A DNA stretch of 20,789 bases from Bacteroidota bacterium (lineage in GTDB: Bacteria; Bacteroidota; Bacteroidia; UBA8524). Both the position numbers and the translations under genes were made by a program. Below, in pieces: positions 13,616 through 19,888 of this stretch. The notes beneath the pieces were generated by a model. The model saw only the letters and a list, made by a program, of their open reading frames with translations. It was not told the DNA's origin and made no database searches. Location of the stretch: positions 48,036 to 68,824 of the forward strand of contig DQHT01000111.1 in assembly GCA_003531115.1 (NCBI GenBank), read 5' to 3'. Positions within the stretch are counted from its first letter, which is position 1. Each line of letters opens with the position of its first letter.

Positions 13616-15094
13616 ATGAAGGAAGTGATCGTGATCGGATCCGGGTTTGCCGGCTTAAGCGCCGCCTGTTTCCTGGCAAAGGAAGGATACCACGTACGGG
13701 TCCTGGAAAAAAACGATAGCCCGGGTGGAAGATGCCGGGTCTGGGAACAGGATGGTTTTCGCTTCGACATGGGCCCCAGCTGGTACTGGATGCCGGATGT
13801 ATTCGATCATTTTTTTGCGTCTTTTGGTAAAAAGACCAGCGACTACTACGAATTGATGCGGCTTGACCCTTCTTACCGGGTGTTTTTCCCGGAAGAAATA
13901 TGGGATATCCCTTCAGGAACTGACGCTTTTGGAGATTTATTGGAGATCCGTGAAAAAGGGGCGAAAAAACAACTTGATCTTTTTCTCGAAGAGGCCAAAT
14001 ATAAATACGAAGTGGGAATGGGCAGCCTGGTGTTTAAACCGGGCCGCAGCGTGTTAGAATTTGCTAATTGGCGGGTGATACGCAGTGTGTTTCGTCTGGA
14101 CCTGTTTAAATCCATATCTGTTCACCTTCGCCGTTTTTTCCGTGACAAAAAAATTCTCAACCTGCTCGAATTTCCCGTGCTTTTTCTCGGAGCGAAACCC
14201 CAACAAACTCCGGCCCTGTATAGCCTGATGAACTACGCCGACATTGCCCTTGGAACCTGGTACCCCAAAAAAGGCATGTACGAAATTGTTTCCGGCATGT
14301 ACAAACTGGCTATGGAACTGGGTGTAGAATTTGATTTTAATGCAGAAGTGACGGGGCTAAGCATCCGTAACAACCAGGTCACACGTGTCGAAACAAACAA
14401 AGGTTTCTATGTGGCCGATATCGTCGTTGGTGGCGCTGACTACCAGCATATTGAAAGCAAACTCCTCCCCGAAGCATTTCGGAACTATTCTGAAACCTAT
14501 TGGGAAACCCGCACCATGGCGCCATCATCTCTGTTGTTTTACCTGGGCGTGAACAAAAAAATATCCGGACTCCTCCATCATAACCTGTTTTTTGATACCG
14601 ATTTTGATGCCCATGCAGAGGCGATCTACGATACGCCGAAATGGCCGGATAAGCCGTTGTTTTATGCGTCTTGTCCATCGCTAACCGACCCTACCCTTGC
14701 CCCCGAAGGAATGGAAAACCTGTTTATCCTTATTCCCCTGGCACCCGGCTTAAAAGATGATGAGGTGACACGTGAAAAATGCTACCACCTGGTTATGGAA
14801 AGACTTGAAAAACGGGTGGGAGCGGATATCCGCACATCCGTAGTGGTAAAAAGAAGTTATGCCATGATGGATTTTGTGACAGACTACCATTCATATAAGG
14901 GCAATGCCTACGGACTGGCCAATACGCTCCGGCAAACGGCCATTCTCAAACCATCCATCAAAAACAAAAAGTTAAACAACCTCTATTATACCGGACAGCT
15001 CACCGTTCCGGGTCCCGGGGTACCACCATCCCTGATTTCGGGAGAAGTGGTCAGTCGTGAAATTAGCAGGGAACATCCAATCAGTAAACCATGA
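13616..15094 (+). CDS. crtI: Phytoene desaturase
   Basis: An FAD-dependent carotenoid desaturase converting phytoene to lycopene, membrane-associated. The 492-aa protein opens with the dinucleotide-binding motif EVIVIGSGFAGLSAACFLAKEG and the family signature SPGGRCRVWEQDGFRFDMGPSW. It ends with the conserved carotenoid desaturase segment NLYYTGQLTVPGPGVPPSLISGE. The frame is open upstream to 13508 inside the sigma factor, but ATG 13616 places the FAD motif at residue 4 as usual. It starts 1 nt after the sigma stop and overlaps crtB by ATGA. Position next to crtB favours CrtI rather than CrtD for this copy. Confidence 0.95.
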   Translation: MKEVIVIGSGFAGLSAACFLAKEGYHVRVLEKNDSPGGRCRVWEQDGFRFDMGPSWYWMPDVFDHFFASFGKKTSDYYELMRLDPSYRVFFPEEIWDIPSGTDAFGDLLEIREKGAKKQLDLFLEEAKYKYEVGMGSLVFKPGRSVLEFANWRVIRSVFRLDLFKSISVHLRRFFRDKKILNLLEFPVLFLGAKPQQTPALYSLMNYADIALGTWYPKKGMYEIVSGMYKLAMELGVEFDFNAEVTGLSIRNNQVTRVETNKGFYVADIVVGGADYQHIESKLLPEAFRNYSETYWETRTMAPSSLLFYLGVNKKISGLLHHNLFFDTDFDAHAEAIYDTPKWPDKPLFYASCPSLTDPTLAPEGMENLFILIPLAPGLKDDEVTREKCYHLVMERLEKRVGADIRTSVVVKRSYAMMDFVTDYHSYKGNAYGLANTLRQTAILKPSIKNKKLNNLYYTGQLTVPGPGVPPSLISGEVVSREISREHPISKP

Positions 15095-15960
15095 AACTAG
15101 CAAGAACCAGCAATGAAACGGATATGCAACTTTATACCAGTGTGTGTGAAGGGTGCAGCAAACTGATCACGAGTTCTTACAGTACCTCTTTCAGTTTGGG
15201 TATTTTGGCCCTGGCTCCTGAAATGCGTTCAGCGATCCGGAACATTTATGGCTTTGTGCGTTTTGCCGATGAAATTGTAGACACCTTCCATAATTACGAC
15301 AAAAAAGCCCTGTTAACACTGTTTCGGGAGGATACCTATAAGGCGATCGGGCAGGGTATCAGTTTTAATCCTGTTCTTCATTCTTTCCAAAAAACAGTCA
15401 GGGAGTACAAGATCGACCTGGCCTTGATCGACGCCTTCCTGGACAGCATGGCCATGGACCTGGATTACCGCAATTACCAGGACGCCGGCTTTCAGAAATA
15501 CATTTATGGTTCGGCTGAAGTTGTGGGGTTGATGTGCCTCAAGGTATTTTGTGAAGGTGACCAGAAAAAATACGAAGAACTCATCGCGCCGGCTCGTGCT
15601 CTGGGGGCAGCTTTTCAGAAAATTAATTTTTTACGCGACCTGAAAAGCGATTTTCAGGAAAGGGGGAGGATCTATTTCCCCAATGTCAATTTCTTCACGA
15701 GCTTTGATAAAAAAATAAAGGTGCAGATCGAAGAGGATATTGAAGCCGATTTTTCCCTGGCACTAAAGGGCATACGCCAACTGCCCGCGAGCAGCAGCTT
15801 TGGAGTGTATATTGCTTATATCTACTTCTACCGTTTATTGCAAAAAATCCATAAACTCGAACCCAAAAAGGTATTGGAGCAAAGGGTAAGGGTGAGTAAT
15901 CCTGAAAAGGTGCTCATTTTTTTCTCTTCCTGGTTAAAATTCCGCTTAAACCGAATATGA
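15091..15960 (+). CDS. crtB: Phytoene synthase
   Basis: Condenses two geranylgeranyl diphosphates to phytoene, the first committed carotenoid step. The 289-aa protein shows both Mg-diphosphate binding aspartate motifs: Asp60-Asp64 in YGFVRFADEIVDTF, and Asp183-Asp187 in NFLRDLKSDFQERGRIYFP. Other family marks are SSYSTSFSLGILAL and YIYGSAEVVGLMCLKVF. Length is normal. It overlaps crtI at its start and the next gene at its end, each by the 4-nt ATGA arrangement, so translation of the three is coupled. Confidence 0.96.
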   Translation: MKLARTSNETDMQLYTSVCEGCSKLITSSYSTSFSLGILALAPEMRSAIRNIYGFVRFADEIVDTFHNYDKKALLTLFREDTYKAIGQGISFNPVLHSFQKTVREYKIDLALIDAFLDSMAMDLDYRNYQDAGFQKYIYGSAEVVGLMCLKVFCEGDQKKYEELIAPARALGAAFQKINFLRDLKSDFQERGRIYFPNVNFFTSFDKKIKVQIEEDIEADFSLALKGIRQLPASSSFGVYIAYIYFYRLLQKIHKLEPKKVLEQRVRVSNPEKVLIFFSSWLKFRLNRI

Positions 15961-16463
15961 AACTGACTTTAGTCCTCTTCCTCCTATTTTCCTTGTCGGG
16001 TATCCCTGATATTGACCAGGTACGGGCCAAATACAAAAAGGCGATCGATTCGGAACCGGAGACGGAAGCCGGCTTAAAATTATTGGAAATGGTGAGCAAA
16101 AATGAACCCCTGCTGTATGCCTACAAAGGGGCTTATACGGCCTTGCTCGCCAAACATGCTTCTAATCCCTATACCAAACTCGAAAAAGTAAAGCAGGCTT
16201 CGGCCATTCTGGATGAGGCGGTTACGGCTGATGCAGCCCATATCGAGATCCGTTATCTCCGTTATTCGATGGAAAAAAATATCCCCTCTTTTTTGCCTTA
16301 CCGGGAGCATATTGACCAGGATGAAGATAAAATTATAGCCGCCCTGACAACAAAAACGGACGGGCTTAGTCCCGCACTTAGAAAAGAGATCGTAGCCTTT
16401 ATGCTAAAAAATGCCCAACTTGAACCCGAAGAAAAAAAGCTACTTGAAAGTCTGACCCGCTGA
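15957..16463 (+). CDS. Exported protein of unknown function within the crt operon
   Basis: A 168-aa protein with an N-terminal signal-peptide-like stretch (MKLTLVLFLLFSLSG). The rest is mainly helical and charged. The segments KYKKAIDSEPETEAGLKLLEMVSKNEPLLYAYKGAYTALLAKH and KLEKVKQASAILDEAVTADAAHIEIRYLRYSM look like degenerate TPR-type helical pairs. It overlaps crtB by ATGA and the cyclase by one base (TGATG), so it is a genuine operon member rather than a gap-filling frame. I do not recognise a named family. A role in the periplasm or in organising carotenoid enzymes at the membrane is possible but only inferred from context. No catalytic motif is visible. Confidence 0.85.
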   Translation: MKLTLVLFLLFSLSGIPDIDQVRAKYKKAIDSEPETEAGLKLLEMVSKNEPLLYAYKGAYTALLAKHASNPYTKLEKVKQASAILDEAVTADAAHIEIRYLRYSMEKNIPSFLPYREHIDQDEDKIIAALTTKTDGLSPALRKEIVAFMLKNAQLEPEEKKLLESLTR

Positions 16464-17128
16464 TGTATACCTACCTGCTGCTCGATATCCTGATCCTGGC
16501 CTTTCCCCTGGCCCTGTCGTTCGACAAAAAAGTGGCTTTCTATAAAAAATGGAAATACGTTTGGCCGGGTATACTGCTCAATCTTGTCATTTTCCTGCCC
16601 TGGGATATGGCTTTTACTTCCATTGGCATCTGGGGCTTTAACCCCGAGTACCATTTGGGCTTAACCTTATTTCATTTACCCTTCGAAGAGTATATCTTCT
16701 TTTTGGTCGTTCCCTTTGCTGCTATCTTTATTTATGCCTGTCTGGAGGTGTATTTTCCTAAGGACATCTTCTTTCGCCCCCGAAAACTTATTGCCTGGAT
16801 TGTGCTTTTGGCTGCTCTGGCTATTTATATTTTTCATACCGAAAAGCTATATACCTCGGTGGCTACCTTATTCCTGAGTTTTGTGTTGTTGATGATCCTG
16901 ATTTCGGGAAAAAACCTCTTTCTCGGTCGTTTTTTTATGACGTATTTATTGATTTCGATCCCCTTTCTGATCTTTAATGGCATCCTCACCTCCCTGCCCG
17001 TGGTTTGGTATAATGATGCCGAAAACCTGGGGATTCGCCTGTTCAGCATTCCGGTCGACGATTTTATTTACAGCATGGGCATGCTTTTAATCCCCCTGGC
17101 GCTTTATGCCCGCATCAGCCGGAAATAG
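16463..17128 (+). CDS. crtYcd: Fused heterodimer-type lycopene cyclase (CrtYc-CrtYd)
   Basis: A 221-aa integral membrane protein with about six to seven hydrophobic segments and two homologous halves, the one-chain form of the CrtYc/CrtYd cyclase. Half one has GIWGFNPEYHLGLTLFHLPFEEYIFF (about 55-80). Half two has VWYNDAENLGIRLFSIPVDDFIYS (about 181-204). The acidic P-F/V-E/D-E/D motifs (73-80 and 197-204) are the family's catalytic signature. It forms beta-ionone rings on lycopene or a derivative. It begins at TGATG overlapping the preceding stop and overlaps the next desaturase by 23 nt. Confidence 0.93.
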   Translation: MYTYLLLDILILAFPLALSFDKKVAFYKKWKYVWPGILLNLVIFLPWDMAFTSIGIWGFNPEYHLGLTLFHLPFEEYIFFLVVPFAAIFIYACLEVYFPKDIFFRPRKLIAWIVLLAALAIYIFHTEKLYTSVATLFLSFVLLMILISGKNLFLGRFFMTYLLISIPFLIFNGILTSLPVVWYNDAENLGIRLFSIPVDDFIYSMGMLLIPLALYARISRK

Positions 17129-18581
17129 GGTTGCCGTAATCGGAGCCGGCTTATCCGGACTCGCCGTTGCAGCCCGATTGGCCGCTAAAGGAAAGCCGGT
17201 TCATGTATTCGAGCAGAACGCGTATTTCGGAGGAAAAGCCACAATTCGTGAACAAGGCGAATTCCTTTTTGACACCGGACCTTCCTTGTTTACCCTGCCT
17301 GCTTATGTGGATGAGGTTTTTGAAGCCTGCGGGAAAGGCCCACGTGACTACTATCACTACAAGGAACTCAAAACCCTTTGCCATTATTTTTATGAAGATG
17401 GATTGTTTTTAAAAGCCACGGCAGACAAGGAACTATTTGGCAGGGAACTGGAAAACAATACAAAAGACAAGGCCGGATCGCTTTACGGCTTTTTGGCCCA
17501 TGCAGCAGAGATCCATCGTTTAACCGAGCCGGTTTTTCTTCGCAAGTCGCTACATGTCTGGAAGAATTACCTGAGCGAGGATACCCTGCGCGGATTACTG
17601 GGTTTTTCAAAGATCGATGCCTTTGCAAGTATGGAAACCGTGATCCGCCGTTATTTTAAGGATGAGCGGGTCATTCAGCTGTTTTGCCGTTATGCCACCT
17701 ACAACGGGTCGAATCCATACAAAGCACCGGGAACTTTAAATGTCATTCCCCACCTCGAATTTGGTCTGGGAGCTTTCATGCCGGAAGGGGGGATCCACGC
17801 TATTCCCAAGGCTTTGTATGCTTTGTGTAGGGATATGGGAGTAGAGTTTACCTTTAATGCCCGGGTTGAGGGGATAGAAACCAAAGGAAAAAAGGTAAGC
17901 GGGATCCGGGTAAACGGCTCCTTCTACCCGGCAGATTGCGTGGTGAGCAATGCCGATATATGGCCGACTTACCGGATTTTGATGCCTGCTGAAAAGGCGC
18001 CAGAAAAAACCCTGGCCCAGGAAAGGTCTTCTTCTGCCTTTATTTTTTATTGGGGTATGGATAAGGAATTTCCTGAACTGGATGTCCATAATATTTTTTT
18101 CAGCCAAGACTATAAAAAGGAATTTGCTTCCTTGTTTGATGATTTGGCTATCGCCGAAGATCCAACGGTTTATGTGCACATATCCTCGAAAATTTGTCCC
18201 GAGCATGCCCCAAAAGGAGGAGAAAACTGGTTTGTGATGGTCAACGCCCCCCAACATAGCGGACAAGATTGGGAAGAACTAAAAGAAACCCTGAGAACCC
18301 GCATCCTCACCAAGCTGGAGCGAATACTGAATAAAAACCTCTCCCCGCATATTGTGAATGAGTCGGTATTAAGTCCGGCCGATATTGAGAGCCAAACATC
18401 TTCTTACCGGGGCTCATTATACGGCACCTCCAGCAACAACCGTTTTGCTGCTTTTCTGAGGCACCCGAATTTTAGCACAGAGATCAAAGGACTCTATTTC
18501 TGCGGGGGCTCTGTTCATCCGGGTGGGGGTATTCCTTTGGTGATGGCTTCGGCCAGGATTGTGGGGGAAATGGTGGGGTAG
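17106..18581 (+). CDS. crtD: Second carotenoid desaturase, probably CrtD-type 3,4-desaturase
   Basis: A 491-aa CrtI/CrtD-family FAD enzyme. The FAD motif is RVAVIGAGLSGLAVAARLAAKG (8-29), followed by FGGKATIREQGEFLFDTGPSLFTLP. The C-terminal signature is GLYFCGGSVHPGGGIPLVMASARIV. It is clearly diverged from the CrtI encoded upstream, so it is not a recent duplicate. Bacteroidota crt clusters commonly carry a 1-hydroxycarotenoid 3,4-desaturase here, and the C-terminal SVHPGGGIPLV fits CrtD better than phytoene desaturase. The exact substrate cannot be proved from sequence. The start overlaps crtYcd by 23 nt. The stop codon at 18579-18581 is followed directly by a heptamer array. Confidence 0.88.
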   Translation: MPASAGNRVAVIGAGLSGLAVAARLAAKGKPVHVFEQNAYFGGKATIREQGEFLFDTGPSLFTLPAYVDEVFEACGKGPRDYYHYKELKTLCHYFYEDGLFLKATADKELFGRELENNTKDKAGSLYGFLAHAAEIHRLTEPVFLRKSLHVWKNYLSEDTLRGLLGFSKIDAFASMETVIRRYFKDERVIQLFCRYATYNGSNPYKAPGTLNVIPHLEFGLGAFMPEGGIHAIPKALYALCRDMGVEFTFNARVEGIETKGKKVSGIRVNGSFYPADCVVSNADIWPTYRILMPAEKAPEKTLAQERSSSAFIFYWGMDKEFPELDVHNIFFSQDYKKEFASLFDDLAIAEDPTVYVHISSKICPEHAPKGGENWFVMVNAPQHSGQDWEELKETLRTRILTKLERILNKNLSPHIVNESVLSPADIESQTSSYRGSLYGTSSNNRFAAFLRHPNFSTEIKGLYFCGGSVHPGGGIPLVMASARIVGEMVG

Positions 18582-18609
18582 GAGTTAGGAGTTATGAGTG
18601 ATGAGTGAT
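18582..18609. repeat. Single GAGTTAT-type heptamer array after the crt operon
   Basis: Four 7-mers GAGTTAG, GAGTTAT, GAGTGAT, GAGTGAT follow the crtD stop codon without a gap, then degenerate into AAGTTGG. The unit is that of the arrays around the four-helix-bundle gene 16 kb away. I found no opposite-sense partner in the following 800 bp. Confidence 0.85.
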
Positions 18610-18737
18610 AAGTTGGGTTCAGCAGTTTTAGTAACAGTCAATACGAGCGAGTCCGCCGACTGCGTGCGACGTAGCGGAGCCGAAGTACCACGGGTACGGC
18701 AAGTCCTTCCCATCCCGAAGGGATTTTCCATACTTAG

Positions 18738-18822
18738 CCCCGGGTATTACCCGCCAAAGCTTTACGAATAATAAACGCTGTATAGCGAATTTACATAAAG
18801 CGAAGGCGGGTAGCACCCGGGG
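18738..18822. repeat. 85-bp inverted repeat with 18-bp arms
   Basis: CCCCGGGTATTACCCGCC (18738-18755) and GGCGGGTAGCACCCGGGG (18805-18822) are inverted copies with two mismatches, separated by 49 bp. Each arm is itself partly palindromic (GGGT...ACCC), so alternative cruciforms are possible. The intervening sequence is AT-rich and encodes nothing obvious. Confidence 0.85.
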
Positions 18823-18939
18823 AATAAAACGCGCTCGAAAAAATCACCCTGAAAGGGTGACACAAAATTGCGGTTGTAAACACGGTTACCCGGGTTTGTA
18901 GAAACCCCGCTAAATTCGGGAATAACTGACGCTTTTGGT

Positions 18940-18960
18940 CAACCCCGTTGGGGTTGTTTT
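18940..18960 (+). terminator. Possible terminator downstream of the crt operon
   Basis: A seven-pair hairpin CAACCCC-GTT-GGGGTTG (18940-18956) is followed by TTTT. It could end the crt transcript, though it lies about 360 bp beyond the last stop and belongs to a family of similar palindromes here, so it may be a REP element that happens to terminate. Confidence 0.45.
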
Positions 18961-19390
18961 ATCCTATTCCCTTTTCCCCCGGGTACGACCCGGGGCTATA
19001 ATTGGTGAACCCCATTCGGGGTTGATAGAAGGCTAAATTCTAAACACGATTCATCCTGACTAGAATGATATAAAACATTAAATTTAACGATCACCTTACA
19101 AAGCGAAGGCGGGTCTGCCCTACAGTTTGGATCTTTTTCCCTGCTATTCAGTAGCAAAGCCATGCTACTCCAACGATGTGCAAATTTCGGCAAATAGACC
19201 AGTGAATTTACGCATAATACCCACTGATAGATTCAGCCAATTGAATGCTTGAAGTGTGAAGTCTGTAACAAATTGACAGGATAGTGTAACAGCTGCCAAT
19301 CGAAATGTGATGAACTTTGCCTTTTGGTAATTCATTCATGGAATTCGGGTTGGTACTGTTAAAAATACTTGCCAGGAAAAATATTTACAT

Positions 19391-19879
19391 ATGAAAATCT
19401 GGCTAGTATTAACAATCATTTTTATTTCCCGGTATTCTAATGCACAATCGTTATCACCCGTTGTTGTCGCATCCCAGGGCGGTTATTTTTGGTCCCCCAC
19501 CGTATCTGTTGAATGGACTATAGGAGAGGTAATGATCGAGACCTACACTGTACAAGATCATTTTTTAACACAGGGATTTCACCAACCTAATCTCCTCCAA
19601 CCTGAAGTAACCTATGAGTTCTTTAACGGGTTTTCTCCTAATGGAGATGGAGTCAATGATTGGTGGAAAATCCCGGCTCTTGGTTATTACTCAAATAATC
19701 GAGTAGTAATAATTAACCGTTGGGGTGACGAGGTATGGAAAAATGACAATTACGACAATAAGGACATCATCTTTAGCGGGAATAATATGTATGGCCAGGC
19801 GCTTCCTGATGGTACATATTACTACATCATCCAATACAATAAGATAGAAAAACGGGGTTGGTTATTTATTAAAAGATAG
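19391..19879 (+). CDS. Short secreted protein with T9SS type B (gliding-motility) sorting domain
   Basis: A 162-aa protein with a signal peptide at 1-18 (MKIWLVLTIIFISRYSNA, then QS). Residues 19-66 hold a common Bacteroidota lead-in (SQGGYFWSPTVSVEWTIGEV...FLTQGFHQP). Residues about 78-162 are a gliding-motility-associated C-terminal domain: FSPNGDGVNDWWKIPAL, VVIINRWGDEVWKNDNYDN, LPDGTYYYII and a final GWLFIKR. In Flavobacterium-type systems this domain sends cargo through the type IX secretion system. The protein is unusually small, with almost no cargo between signal peptide and sorting domain. It precedes the collagen-like gene by 9 nt, so the two form an operon. I found no strong promoter. 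Confidence 0.9.
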   Translation: MKIWLVLTIIFISRYSNAQSLSPVVVASQGGYFWSPTVSVEWTIGEVMIETYTVQDHFLTQGFHQPNLLQPEVTYEFFNGFSPNGDGVNDWWKIPALGYYSNNRVVIINRWGDEVWKNDNYDNKDIIFSGNNMYGQALPDGTYYYIIQYNKIEKRGWLFIKR

Positions 19880-19888
19880 GAGAACAAA

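Larger units (their letters stand above)
18685..19169. repeat. Gene-free region with a cluster of REP-like palindromes
   Basis: The interval from 18582 to 19390 holds no convincing gene; short frames there lack family features. Instead there are compact hairpins: GTACC-ACG-GGTAC (18685-18697), ATCCC-GAA-GGGAT (18712-18724), TCACCC-TGAAA-GGGTGA (18844-18860), CAACCCC-GTT-GGGGTTG (18940-18956), CCCCGGGT-ACG-ACCCGGGG (18977-18995), AACCCC-ATTC-GGGGTT (19008-19023) and AGTAGCA-AAGCCA-TGCTACT (19150-19169). The motif AAAGCGAAGGCGGGT occurs twice in direct orientation (18797-18811 and about 19100-19114). Such GC-rich palindromes look like mobile REP elements. 19170-19390 shows nothing beyond AT-rich upstream sequence. 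Confidence 0.75.

Noticed and set aside
18685..19169. CRISPR array
   Set aside because: The palindromes differ from one another, are not regularly spaced, and no spacers or cas genes are seen.
18628..19193. Two short minus-strand frames (62 and 65 aa) in the gene-free gap
   Set aside because: They consist of palindromic repeat sequence, have no recognisable family, no ribosome binding site and no signal peptide.
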